DNA of 64,000 nt from Aquamicrobium sp. (lineage in GTDB: Bacteria > Pseudomonadota > Alphaproteobacteria > Rhizobiales > Rhizobiaceae), in the NCBI GenBank assembly GCA_019739225.1, contig JAHHDT010000001.1, forward strand, positions 682,001 through 746,000. Direction: 5' to 3'. Shown piece by piece: positions 16,033-24,396 of this stretch. A program made the translations under genes and the position numbers. The notes below the pieces were generated by a model, which saw nothing but the letters and a program-made list of their open reading frames with translations, was not told the origin of the DNA and ran no database searches. Position 1 is the first letter of the stretch, and each line of letters opens with the position of its first letter.

Positions 16033-16173
16033 ATGAAATTCTTTTCCCGCTTCTTTTCCGGTCGCCGCGAGAGCAACTTGACGACTGCGCTCGAGCGCCA
16101 GCGTCTCGGCAAGACGATGCCCGGCCAGACCGGCGCGATCGCCGCCTCGCGTTTGGGCTTCCTGGTCAACTAA
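16033..16173 (+). CDS. Small hypothetical protein
   Basis: A possible 46-residue basic protein, MKFFSRFFSGRRESNLTTAL onward, ending GAIAASRLGFLVN. GGAG lies seven bases before the ATG at 16033, and a strong hairpin follows the stop. The same frame is open back to an ATG at 15814, which would add a membrane-segment-like stretch (FGVVFTALYFAFSILFA), but that start lacks a ribosome binding site. No family recognised. Confidence 0.5.
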   Translation: MKFFSRFFSGRRESNLTTALERQRLGKTMPGQTGAIAASRLGFLVN

Positions 16174-16197
16174 GCCCGGATCACCAGTCGAACCGAC

Positions 16198-16235
16198 AGC
16201 CGCCGCGACGGGCATGAACGCCCGACGCGGCGGCT
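16198..16235 (+). terminator. Strong hairpin terminator after small gene
   Basis: AGCCGCCGCG at 16198 pairs with CGCGGCGGCT at 16226, and the inner CGGGC/GCCCG arms extend the stem around a small loop; TTTC follows. It separates the small gene from the GlxA-type regulator. The following 160 bases hold a possible -35 TTGACA at 16314 and no gene. Confidence 0.7.
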
Positions 16236-16396
16236 TTCGCATACCCGATCCTAGCGCGTGATGCGCCGCCGCATCGGCACTCCGGGCTTGTCAAATTCCT
16301 TCACGATAGCCCATTGACATTTATGCCTTTTCCTGATGACGCTTTGCTGATCGCGACATGACCTGTCAGCGGGCCGCTTTACCCTGGGAGGCACAA

Positions 16397-17395
16397 GTGA
16401 CCCCTAGAAACACCGTCAAACGGTCGATCGTTTTCTTTCTCGTGCCCGATTTCACGATGATCGCATTTGCGACCGCGCTGGAACCGCTGCGCTCGGCGAA
16501 CCGCATGCTCGGTTACGACGCCTATCACTGGAGGCTGGCCAGCGCCGACGGCCGGCCCGTGCGCGCATCCAACGGTGTCGAATGCGCGGTGGACACGACG
16601 CTGGAGGAAGAACGGCGCAAGATGAGCGGCCCCGAGCGCCCGTCGATGGTGATCGTATGCGCCGGCTTGAACGTCGAAAAGTATCACCAGAAGAGCGTTT
16701 TTGCCTGGCTGCGTGAGGAATACAACCGTGGCGTCGCCATTGGCGGGCTTTGCACCGGCGCATATGTGCTCGCGCAGGCAGGACTTCTGTCAAACAAGCG
16801 CTGCGCCATCCACTGGGAGAACCTGCCGGGCTTCACCGAGGCGTTTCCCAAAGTCAACGTCTATGCCGACCTGTTCGAGGTCGATTCCAATCTGTACACC
16901 TGCGCCGGCGGCACGGCCGCGCTCGACATGATGCTGAAGCTCATAGGCGACGACTTCGACGACAACCTCGTCAACCGCGTATGCGAGCAGGTGCTGACCG
17001 ATCGCGTCCGCAGCCCCACCGACCGCCAGCGACTGCCGCTGCGCGCGCGGCTGGGCGTGCAGAATTCCAAGGTGCTGACCATCATCGAACTGATGGAGGC
17101 AAACCTCGCAGAGCCGCTGTCGCTAATCGAGATCGCCGACCATGTCGGCCTGTCGCGGCGCCAGATCGAGCGCCTTTTCCGCCAGGAGATGGGACGCTCG
17201 CCAGCCCGCTACTATCTGGAAATCAGGCTGGACCGCGCCCGCCACCTGCTCATCCAGTCGTCGCTGCCCGTCGTGGAAGTGGCCGTGGCGTGCGGGTTCG
17301 TGTCGGCCTCGCACTTTTCCAAGTGCTACCGCGAGCTCTATGCCCGCTCGCCGCAGCAGGAGCGCGTCGACCGCAAGCAGTTGCTGGCGGCCTGA
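16397..17395 (+). CDS. GlxA/AraC-family transcriptional regulator (GbdR-like)
   Basis: A 332-residue protein with an N-terminal DJ-1/PfpI-like class I glutamine amidotransferase domain (IVFFLVPDFTMIAFATALEP at the start, GLCTGAYVLAQAGLL near 120) and a C-terminal AraC double helix-turn-helix (IADHVGLSRRQIERLFRQEM, then VAVACGFVSASHFSKCYREL). The GTG at 16397 has GGGAGG five bases upstream and is preferred over the ATG at 16358. This subfamily includes GbdR and CdhR, which sense glycine betaine/dimethylglycine and carnitine. With an MttB-family methyltransferase nearby, a quaternary-amine sensor is plausible, but that is inference. Confidence 0.88.
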   Translation: MTPRNTVKRSIVFFLVPDFTMIAFATALEPLRSANRMLGYDAYHWRLASADGRPVRASNGVECAVDTTLEEERRKMSGPERPSMVIVCAGLNVEKYHQKSVFAWLREEYNRGVAIGGLCTGAYVLAQAGLLSNKRCAIHWENLPGFTEAFPKVNVYADLFEVDSNLYTCAGGTAALDMMLKLIGDDFDDNLVNRVCEQVLTDRVRSPTDRQRLPLRARLGVQNSKVLTIIELMEANLAEPLSLIEIADHVGLSRRQIERLFRQEMGRSPARYYLEIRLDRARHLLIQSSLPVVEVAVACGFVSASHFSKCYRELYARSPQQERVDRKQLLAA

Positions 17396-17419
17396 GGAAG
17401 GGGAAAGCCCCCTTCCCTC
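17394..17419. terminator. Bidirectional hairpin between GlxA-type regulator and degP
   Basis: GGAAGGGG and CCCCTTCC pair around a short AAAGC loop between the two convergent genes, at the very end of degP. No long T-run on either side; position and stem support a terminator role. Confidence 0.5.
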
Positions 17420-18935
17420 AATCCATGCGCACGGTGACGAAGCGCAGCTCGCCGTTCTTCGAGGCAATCATCAGCAGGGCATTGCGCCGGCCCTGATCCT
17501 TGAGCGCGTCCACGCGGTCGATGAGGTCTTTCGGCGTGGATACCGATTCCTGCGCGATCTCGGTGATGACATCGCCCGGCATCACGCCCTTTTCCTCTGC
17601 GTAGGACCCTTCCTGCACCTCGGTGACGACGACGCCGTTGACGTCCTCCGAAATCTCGAAGGTCGCCCGCACCTCCTCGTCCAGCTCGGCCACGGTCATG
17701 CCCAGTACGCTGGCCGAAGCGACCGGCGCCTCTTCCTCCGTCGGCTCCGTCGAGCCGTCCTCCGTCATGCGTTCGCCGTCTTCCAGGCGACCGAGCGTCA
17801 CCGGGACGGTCTGCTCCTCGCCCTTTCGGACGACGACGACATCGACCTCCTTGCCGACGGGGCTTTCAGCCACCACGCGCGGCAGGTCGCGCACTGAGCC
17901 TACGTCCTTCCCGTCGAAACGGATGATGACGTCGCCAGGCTGTATCGAGCCGTCGTCGACCGGACCGCCCTTGATGACGCCGGCAACAAGGGCACCGCGC
18001 GCGCTGTCCATGCCGAGGCTCTCGGCAATGTCGTCGGTGACAGGCTGGATACGCACGCCCAGCCAGCCGCGCCGCGTTTCGCCGAACTCACGAAGCTGCG
18101 CGATCACGTTGGTCGCAAGCTGCGACGGTATCGAGAAGCCGATGCCGATCGAACCGCCCGACGGCGAGATGATTGCAGTGTTGATGCCGATGACCTTGCC
18201 GTTCATGTCGAACAGCGGCCCGCCGGAATTGCCGCGGTTGATGGCGGCGTCGGTCTGGATGAAATCGTCATAGGGACCGGAATTGATGTCGCGCCCGCGC
18301 GCCGACACGATGCCGATGGAAACCGAACCGCCCAGGCCGAACGGGTTGCCGATCGCCATCACCCAGTCACCAATGCGGATCGCGGTCGAATCGCCGAATT
18401 CTACCGCGGTCAGCTCGCGCAGTGACGGATCGACCTTGAGCACGGCGAGGTCTGTCTTGGGATCGGTGCCGACCAGTTCCGCCTTCAGCTTGCCGCCATC
18501 GGCGAAGTTGACCTCGATCTCGTCCGCATCCGCAATCACATGGTTGTTGGTGACGATAATGCCTTCCTCGGCATCGATCACGAAGCCGGAGCCAAGCGAC
18601 TGGACACGCTGGCCGCCGGGGGCGTTCTCACCCTGGCGCTCGTTGAAGAACTCATCAAAGAATTCCTGGAAGGGCGAACCTTCCGGCAGGCCCGGAGGCG
18701 GCACGCTGCGTTGGCTGCCGCTGCCGCCGACATTCTGCGAGGTGGAGACGTTGACCACCGCATCGAGCAACCCTTCGGCGAGATCTGCAACGGAAGCCGG
18801 GCCATGTGCGACCGGCGGCTGCGCCTGGGCGTAGGCGGCGGGCGGCATCGTCCAGACACTGGCAGCACCGATGGCGCCGGCCGCGGCGCCAATCAGCGCC
18901 TTGCGTGTTGCGGACGTGAAGGTCGTCGAAACCAT
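17418..18935 (-). CDS. degP: Do-type periplasmic serine protease DegP/HtrA
   Basis: A 505-residue protease from the ATG at 18935 (GGAG nine bases upstream; the frame stays open to 19127). A signal peptide ends near the PPAAYAQA cleavage site. The trypsin-like domain shows His in IVTNNHVI, Asp in KTDLAVLKV and Ser in GNSGGPL. Two PDZ domains follow (GWLGVRIQPV and the C-terminal VQEGSYAEEKGVMPGDVI), joined by an acidic linker of ~30 residues (SVLGMTVAEL after it). It degrades or refolds damaged envelope proteins. The gene is in the usual rhizobial order after hflK-hflC-DUF2065, with a 146-base gap that gives room for its own promoter. Confidence 0.95.
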   Translation of the reverse strand: MVSTTFTSATRKALIGAAAGAIGAASVWTMPPAAYAQAQPPVAHGPASVADLAEGLLDAVVNVSTSQNVGGSGSQRSVPPPGLPEGSPFQEFFDEFFNERQGENAPGGQRVQSLGSGFVIDAEEGIIVTNNHVIADADEIEVNFADGGKLKAELVGTDPKTDLAVLKVDPSLRELTAVEFGDSTAIRIGDWVMAIGNPFGLGGSVSIGIVSARGRDINSGPYDDFIQTDAAINRGNSGGPLFDMNGKVIGINTAIISPSGGSIGIGFSIPSQLATNVIAQLREFGETRRGWLGVRIQPVTDDIAESLGMDSARGALVAGVIKGGPVDDGSIQPGDVIIRFDGKDVGSVRDLPRVVAESPVGKEVDVVVVRKGEEQTVPVTLGRLEDGERMTEDGSTEPTEEEAPVASASVLGMTVAELDEEVRATFEISEDVNGVVVTEVQEGSYAEEKGVMPGDVITEIAQESVSTPKDLIDRVDALKDQGRRNALLMIASKNGELRFVTVRMD

Positions 18936-19080
18936 ACGGGAAGTCTCCGGGTATCTGGATGTGCGGCGCTTCTGCGGACGCATGGTCGCCAACAATAAGG
19001 CGCGTTTGCGACCGATGCCGATGAAAACGGTAAATCCATTGTGACGCGCGGGCCTGCCATGCACAAGCCCGTGCGCGGCT

Positions 19081-19266
19081 TCAGCCGCGCACGAACCAGA
19101 CAATGAGGACGCCGATTGCGACGGCAACGAGGCCGCCGATGCGCAACGCCTGCTCGGGCATTGTCAGCACTTCGGCGGCCAGCCGCTTGGCAAGTTGCGG
19201 CAGGCCGCCATAGAGCACGCCCTCGATCACGAGGACGAGCCCCAGAGCAACGATGAGATCGCTCAC
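19081..19266 (-). CDS. DUF2065 small membrane protein
   Basis: A 61-residue protein with two membrane helices (LIVALGLVLVIEGVLYGG and ALRIGGLVAVAIGVLIVWFV) joined by a short loop (PQLAKRLAAEVLTMPEQ), the DUF2065 layout. Its ATG is four bases after the hflC stop, so it is the third gene of the hflK-hflC operon. The family lies next to hflC in many proteobacteria and is presumed to act with the HflKC complex; function unknown. Confidence 0.9.
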   Translation of the reverse strand: MSDLIVALGLVLVIEGVLYGGLPQLAKRLAAEVLTMPEQALRIGGLVAVAIGVLIVWFVRG

Positions 19267-19269
19267 CGG

Positions 19270-20226
19270 CTAGTCCGTTGCGCCGGTGGTCACCCCGTTG
19301 CCGGATGCCGGTGCCGGCGGCACTGCCGGAGCCTGCTCCGACGGCTGGCGACCCTCGGCACTGCCGAAGAAGCGGAAGAACTCCGAGTCGGGCGAAAGCA
19401 GCATCGTCGTGCCCGACCCCTGGAGGGCCGACGCATAGGCCGCCATCGAGCGATAGAACTCGAAGAAGTCGGAATCGCGCGAGAACGCGTCGGCGAAGAT
19501 GGCGTTGCGCTCAGCCTCGCCCTCGCCTCGCAGGATTTCCGATTCGCGTTGAGCTTCGGCCGTGATCTCAACCACTTCGCGATCCGCACGTGCACGGATG
19601 CGCTGCGCTGCCTCGCGACCGCGGGCACGCAGGCGCTCTGCTTCGGCCAGACGCTCCGCGCGCATACGCTCATAGGTCTGCTGCGAAACTTCAGCCGTCA
19701 GGTCGGTGCGGCGGATGCGGACGTCGACGATCTCGAGACCCAGCGATGTCGCATCGGGGCGAAGCTGGTCGCGCACTTCGCGCATCATCGAACCGCGCTC
19801 TTCGGAAAGTGCGGCTTCGAAGCCACGCAGACCGTAGACACGGCGCAATGCAGCATCGAGACGCGTACGCAGGCGCTGCTCGGCAAGCGGCACGCTACCC
19901 GAAACCGCCAGGCGGAACCGGCTCGGATCGCTGATGCGGTAGGCGATGAAAGCGTCCACCTCATAGAAGCGGCCGCCCGACACCTGCACGCGGATGTCGT
20001 CGAGATCGAAGCGCAGCACGCGATCTTCGATCAGTTGCACATTGTCGGCTTCCATGAAGGCGAACGGCGCCTTGAAGTACAGGCCGGGCTCGGTCTTTAC
20101 ATCCACGATCTCACCGAAGCGAAGCACAATCGCCTGCTGACGCTCGTTGACCACGAAAATCGACGACCAGGCGAGGAAGAGGATGACCGCTACGGCGATC
20201 ACGATGAAGGGAAGACGGTTTGCCAT
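19270..20226 (-). CDS. hflC: FtsH protease modulator HflC
   Basis: A 318-residue membrane protein with an N-terminal signal anchor (LPFIVIAVAVILFLAWSSIF) and a SPFH/band-7 domain, including VVNERQQAIVLRFGEI and the Glu/Ala/Arg-rich coiled coil around residue 200. The C-terminal ~30 residues are Pro/Ala-rich. HflC forms a large ring with HflK around FtsH and limits its proteolysis of membrane proteins. Its ATG overlaps the hflK stop by one base. Confidence 0.95.
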   Translation of the reverse strand: MANRLPFIVIAVAVILFLAWSSIFVVNERQQAIVLRFGEIVDVKTEPGLYFKAPFAFMEADNVQLIEDRVLRFDLDDIRVQVSGGRFYEVDAFIAYRISDPSRFRLAVSGSVPLAEQRLRTRLDAALRRVYGLRGFEAALSEERGSMMREVRDQLRPDATSLGLEIVDVRIRRTDLTAEVSQQTYERMRAERLAEAERLRARGREAAQRIRARADREVVEITAEAQRESEILRGEGEAERNAIFADAFSRDSDFFEFYRSMAAYASALQGSGTTMLLSPDSEFFRFFGSAEGRQPSEQAPAVPPAPASGNGVTTGATD

Positions 20227-21335
20227 CAGTTGTTTCCTCCCTGTCCGGCCTGCTGCGGCGCACGCAGCTCGGGCAGCGGCAGGTAGGGGATCACACCCTG
20301 ACCGTTACCTTGCTCCACGATTACCTTGTTCGAACTCCTCAGCACGTTTTCCATGGTCTCCAAAAAGAGGCGCTTGCGAGTCACGTCGGGCGCCTTCGCA
20401 TATTCGTCATAGACCGAGATGAAGCGCTGCGCCTCACCGTCTGCTTCCTGCACGACACGGCTCTTGTAAGCGGCCGCCGCTTCGCGGATGGCCGCGGCCT
20501 CGCCTCGCGCCTGACCCAGTTGCTGGTTAGAATACTGGTTGGACTCCTCGACGAAGCGGTCTTCGTCCTGCTCGGCGCGCTGCACTTCCTCGAACGCGTC
20601 GGCCACCTCGCGGGGCGGCGCGGCGTCCTCGATCGAGATCGCGGTGATGGCGAGACCCGAACCATAGCTTTCGATCGTCTCCTGGATGATCGCGCGCACG
20701 TCCTCTGCGATGCCCTGACGATCGTCGCGGAAGATGTCCTGCGCGGGCCGGCGCCCGACCACCTCGCGCATGGCGCTCTCGGCAACCTGTCGCATCGTCG
20801 CGTCAGGATCGGAAACGTTGAACATATAGGCCGCCGGATCGGCGATCTGGTAGGCAACGGAGAACTTGACGTCTACGATGTTCTGGTCGCCCGACAGCAT
20901 CAGGCCAGTCGACGCTCCGCTACGCGCTTCGCCCACATTGATGAGCTTTTCGGCGACATTGGCGATCTCGACGGTCTCGACCGGCCACCAGTGAAAGTGC
21001 AGGCCGGGCTCGGAGACTTCGTCCTTGGGCTGGCCGAAACGAAGTTCGACGGCAAGCTCGTCCGGCTGCACCGTGTAGATTGCCTGGAAGAGCCACAGCG
21101 CGACAAGCGCCACCGCGATAAGGATGAACATGGCCGGGCTTGCCTGGCCACCGCCCGGCAGCGCCTGCTTCAGCCGATCCTGCCCCCGGCGGATGATGTC
21201 TTCCAGATCCGGAGGATTGTTGCCCGGCCCGCTCGGTCCTCGCGGACCCTGCCCCCAAGGGCCGCCGCCGCCACCGCCGCCATTGCCGCCGCCGCCCCAA
21301 GGGCCGCCGCCGCCACTCTGATTACTCCAGGGCAT
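20226..21335 (-). CDS. hflK: FtsH protease modulator HflK
   Basis: A 369-residue membrane protein starting MPWSNQSGGGGPWG. Residues 1-45 are a striking Gly/Pro-rich cytoplasmic segment, then a membrane helix (AMFILIAVALVALWLFQAIY) and an SPFH domain (YTVQPDELAVELRFGQPKDE) with coiled coil. The ATG at 21335 is chosen because the Gly-rich HflK head begins there; the frame is open to 21416. It partners HflC around FtsH. It ends ATGA with hflC. Confidence 0.95.
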   Translation of the reverse strand: MPWSNQSGGGGPWGGGGNGGGGGGGPWGQGPRGPSGPGNNPPDLEDIIRRGQDRLKQALPGGGQASPAMFILIAVALVALWLFQAIYTVQPDELAVELRFGQPKDEVSEPGLHFHWWPVETVEIANVAEKLINVGEARSGASTGLMLSGDQNIVDVKFSVAYQIADPAAYMFNVSDPDATMRQVAESAMREVVGRRPAQDIFRDDRQGIAEDVRAIIQETIESYGSGLAITAISIEDAAPPREVADAFEEVQRAEQDEDRFVEESNQYSNQQLGQARGEAAAIREAAAAYKSRVVQEADGEAQRFISVYDEYAKAPDVTRKRLFLETMENVLRSSNKVIVEQGNGQGVIPYLPLPELRAPQQAGQGGNN

Positions 21336-21476
21336 GAATTTCCTCTTGTCTAGACAAAGATGCCCGCGACGGAACTCCCGCCGCATGTTGCCGTTTAACG
21401 CGTTATAGGCACGCAATCGCGCGCTTTCAACGCAATGCGTGACAGTTAGGAACTTTCGCGGCAGATGGCCGCGCCA

Positions 21477-21986
21477 TTACGGCTGTGCACTTTGCCGGCG
21501 CTCATAGACCACATGACGGGTCGCGTGGCTATCCTTCTCGCCCGCCGGATGGGTTTCCTCCGAAACAACATACCACGTTTGCGGATCGATAGGCGGAAAG
21601 CGTGTATCCCCCTCCACTACGGCAAGCACATGGGTAACATCCAGCCTGTCGGCCTTTGGAAGCGCCTGCTCGTAGATCTGTCCGCCCCCGATCACCGCAA
21701 CCTCCGCAGCATCGCCGGCATGTGCCATTTGCAGCGCCTCATCCAGAGACGAGGCCACGTCAGCGCCTTCGGCATCATAGGTCCGATCACGCGTTATCAC
21801 GATGTTGTGCCGTCCCGGAAGCGGACGCTTGGGAAAGCTCTCCCAGGTCTTGCGTCCCATCACCACCGGCTTGCCCATGGTGGTCGCCTTGAAGCGCTTC
21901 ATGTCCGTCGACAGCCGCCAGGGAAGGTCGCCGTCCCGGCCGATGACGCCGTTTTCGGCGATCGCCACCACCAGCGTGATCTTCAT
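21477..21986 (-). CDS. folA: Dihydrofolate reductase
   Basis: A 169-residue enzyme with the DHFR pattern: ITLVVAIAENGVIGRDGDLPW at the start with Asp as catalytic acid in the D-x-D-L-P-W region, VVMGRKTWESFP, and VIGGGQIYEQAL. It reduces dihydrofolate with NADPH and restores the THF pool consumed by ThyA, encoded two genes upstream. The ATG at 21986 follows the DUF4424 stop by one base (TAGCATG), implying coupling; an in-frame ATG at 22001 inside that gene is the alternative. Confidence 0.94.
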   Translation of the reverse strand: MKITLVVAIAENGVIGRDGDLPWRLSTDMKRFKATTMGKPVVMGRKTWESFPKRPLPGRHNIVITRDRTYDAEGADVASSLDEALQMAHAGDAAEVAVIGGGQIYEQALPKADRLDVTHVLAVVEGDTRFPPIDPQTWYVVSEETHPAGEKDSHATRHVVYERRQSAQP

Positions 21987-21987
21987 G

Positions 21988-22989
21988 CTATTGCCCGCCA
22001 TCAGTGCGCCGCAGGATCAGCACGTCGATGTCCCGCTCGGGAAAGAAGTCCGTGGCGTTCATCTCGAAAGTGGTGGGCCCCGTCTTGCGTACGCCGGAGC
22101 CGCAGAATGAAACGAGGTTTTCCGGCGCGCCTTTGTCGATCGTCAGCGTGAAGTCCTGGATCGCGCCGGACCAGTTCGCACCCGTCATCAGGATGTATGA
22201 AATCCATGTCTCGTAAAAAGGTGGATTTCCATCCGGCGCATTCTTTGCGTGGCGGCGGACGGCATTGAGGAAGCTCTCGTCCACGCAGTATTTCTGCTGA
22301 TACTGCCCGAAATACGGCTCCTGCCGCCTACCATCCTGCAGAAAGCTCACCGAGACCGTGCCGCCCAAGCTCGGCTGGTAGCGATGTGTCACCTCGACCG
22401 GCTGGCCGGCTGGAAACTCGGCCCGCCACCAATAGGTCGACTTCAGCCGCCACATCGGCGAATGGCTTTCGCGCCAGCCCGACCCGTCGTCGTAGCTTTC
22501 CTCGTAAAGAATGCCCCGCGCCACCCAGTCGGCCTTGGTATCGGCCGGCAGCGCTTCGATGGCTTCATCCAGACCGTCCGCGAACGGATTGAGTGGCAGG
22601 CCGGCCGCGGTCAGCGTATCGGTCACGTCCAGTTCTGCCGCGAATGCTTTCTGCTCCAGGTCCGGCGTTATCGCCTGCCCGTCCATCTTGACCGTGAAGC
22701 CCAGGAAATTGTCGCTGTCCGAGATCGGCACGGCCACATCGCCGAAGGGGTTTGCCTCAATATCAGGCATCGGAAACGCGACTACCGCCTCGACGTCGTC
22801 TTCCGACGTGTTGCGGAACCGATAGGCAACCCTCACCTCGTCGAGCGAAATGAAGAGGTCTTCCTTCTCCATCGTCACCACGTCGGAGCGGACGAAGACC
22901 AGCCCGCCGGTCTTCAGTTCGGCCATCGTGTCGTTGGCGAAGGCGGGCGTTGCGGTCACCAGCGACAGCGCCACCAGAAGTCTCTTCAT
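21988..22989 (-). CDS. Secreted DUF4424 domain protein
   Basis: A 333-residue protein with a Sec signal peptide (MKRLLVALSLVTATPAFAND) and the DUF4424 pattern: GGLVFVRSDVVTMEKEDLFI, a YRFRNTSEDDVEAVVAFPMP region typical of this family, THRYQPSLGG, and two late Cys (QKYCVDESF, SFCGSGV). GGAGG lies seven bases before the ATG at 22989. Probably periplasmic; function unknown. It sits between thyA and folA and touches folA, so it is read in the same transcript, although it has no evident folate role. Confidence 0.85.
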   Translation of the reverse strand: MKRLLVALSLVTATPAFANDTMAELKTGGLVFVRSDVVTMEKEDLFISLDEVRVAYRFRNTSEDDVEAVVAFPMPDIEANPFGDVAVPISDSDNFLGFTVKMDGQAITPDLEQKAFAAELDVTDTLTAAGLPLNPFADGLDEAIEALPADTKADWVARGILYEESYDDGSGWRESHSPMWRLKSTYWWRAEFPAGQPVEVTHRYQPSLGGTVSVSFLQDGRRQEPYFGQYQQKYCVDESFLNAVRRHAKNAPDGNPPFYETWISYILMTGANWSGAIQDFTLTIDKGAPENLVSFCGSGVRKTGPTTFEMNATDFFPERDIDVLILRRTDGGQ

Positions 22990-23069
22990 CACCACGCCTC
23001 CACGCGCTGGGTATTCGCAGCTGCCGGAACTGTGGGCGAGAAGCGAGCCGGCTTCAACCCCGGCTGCGC

Positions 23070-23864
23070 TCACACCGCGATCGGGGCGCGGATCGTGGGG
23101 TCGGCGACATAGCCGTCCAGCCGGAAATCCTCGAAACGGAAGGCAAAAAGATCGGTGACGTCCGGGTTCATCCACATCGTCGGCAGCGGCTTGGGCTCGC
23201 GCGTCAACTGCTCGCGCGCCTGGTCGAAATGGTTGGAATAGAGGTGTGCATCGCCCAGCGTGTGGACGAAGTGGCCGGGCTTGAGGCCGGTGACCTGCGC
23301 GACCATCATCGTGAGCAGCGCATAGGAGGCCACGTTGAACGGCACGCCGAGGAAGATGTCGGCCGAGCGCTGGTAGAGCTGGCAGGAGAGTCGGCCATTG
23401 GCGACATGGAACTGGAACAGGCAGTGGCAGGGAGGCAGCGCCATGACGTCGACTTCGGCCGGGTTCCAGGCCGACACGATCAGCCTGCGCGAATTGGGAT
23501 TCTCCCGTATCTCCCTGACGACGTTGGCGATCTGGTCGATGGAGCCGCCGCCGGGCGTCGGCCACGACCGCCACTGCGAGCCGTAGACTGGACCGAGATC
23601 GCCGTTCCCGTCGGCCCACTCGTCCCAGATCGTCACGCCGTTGTCGTTGAGATATTTGACGTTGGTGTCGCCCGCGAGGAACCACAGCAATTCGTGGATG
23701 ATCGACTTAAGGTGCAGCTTCTTGGTGGTGAGAGCCGGAAAGCCCTCGGCGAGATCGAAACGCGTCTGCCAGCCGAAGACGCCGCGCGTGCCGGTGCCGG
23801 TGCGGTCGCCGCGGTCGACGCCGTTTTCCAGCACATGTTCGAGAAGGTCCAGATATTGCCGCAT
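23070..23864 (-). CDS. thyA: Thymidylate synthase
   Basis: A 264-residue enzyme, the same length as E. coli ThyA, with [16 protein letters not shown] near 20, the active-site Cys in [13 protein letters not shown] near 146, and [19 protein letters not shown]. It methylates dUMP using methylene-THF and produces dihydrofolate. Start at the ATG at 23864 matches family length; the open frame to 24029 is not needed. First gene of the thyA-DUF4424-folA group, divergent from ssrA. Confidence 0.96.
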   Translation of the reverse strand: MRQYLDLLEHVLENGVDRGDRTGTGTRGVFGWQTRFDLAEGFPALTTKKLHLKSIIHELLWFLAGDTNVKYLNDNGVTIWDEWADGNGDLGPVYGSQWRSWPTPGGGSIDQIANVVREIRENPNSRRLIVSAWNPAEVDVMALPPCHCLFQFHVANGRLSCQLYQRSADIFLGVPFNVASYALLTMMVAQVTGLKPGHFVHTLGDAHLYSNHFDQAREQLTREPKPLPTMWMNPDVTDLFAFRFEDFRLDGYVADPTIRAPIAV

Positions 23865-24061
23865 GGGATTGTCGCCGTCGATTCGAAAGGTCGCGCGATC
23901 ATAGCCGAGAGGCGACCGGGCGGCACTAAATTCGTTGCCACCGCGATGGCCTTCGACCAGCCTGTGGAAAGTCGCGCGGCAGCAGCCGGATGGCACGGCG
24001 GCAGCTCGAACGCCCCTTCCCTTTCGCAACGCAGCTTCCTATATTCGGCGCGTCAGCTTGT

Positions 24062-24370
24062 CTGACTATGGAAATAAACGGCCGATGAAATAAACCATTC
24101 GGACCCGGGGGCGGTACCCGGCGCCTCCACCAGGAACCGCAGCATTGCGCTGCGGCTGCTGATGGGGGCGAAATAGGATCGACGAGGGCGTAAAGATCGG
24201 ACTTTTTCCCGGCATTGTACCACCGTTATCGGGCTAATCTTATAGTTGCCAACGACAACTATGCTGAGGCACGTCTCGCTGCTTAATGCGGCGCGATAGT
24301 CTCGAATTAAGCCCTGTGGGTTAGCACCTTCAGGCGGGGTTCGGAGGTACCTGGCAACAGAAACCTCCAC
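24062..24370 (+). ncRNA. ssrA: Two-piece (circularly permuted) tmRNA gene
   Basis: The gene encodes the acceptor half first. A T-arm (CCGGG, seven-base loop, CCCGG at about 24104-24121) is followed by CGCCTCC-A-CCA, whose CCA ends at 24132. After a ~31-base spacer the coding half starts with GGGGGCG at 24164, which pairs with CGCCTCC as the acceptor stem, then AAATAGGATCGACGA. The tag frame at 24248-24286 reads ANDNYAEARLAA-stop; with the alanine from charging, the tag is AANDNYAEARLAA, the rhizobial form. ATCGG near 24200 can pair with CCGAT near 24083. The ends given are approximate. A TATATT at 24040 may be the -10 element. tmRNA rescues stalled ribosomes and tags the product for ClpXP. 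Confidence 0.93.
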
Positions 24371-24396
24371 CTTATCCCATCTCCATCCAGATTTAG

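Noticed and set aside
15814-16173. A 119-codon frame with a membrane segment
   Set aside because: The upstream ATG has no ribosome binding site; only the 46-codon end from 16033 has one. Kept as a small tentative gene.
21988-23685. A 565-codon minus-strand frame suggesting a fusion of DUF4424 with an upstream domain
   Set aside because: The extension overlaps thyA out of frame, and a signal peptide plus ribosome binding site mark the true start at 22989.
24062-24140. A stand-alone tRNA gene ending in CCTCCACCA
   Set aside because: The T-arm and CCA belong to the acceptor half of the permuted tmRNA; the matching 5' half lies downstream with the tag frame.
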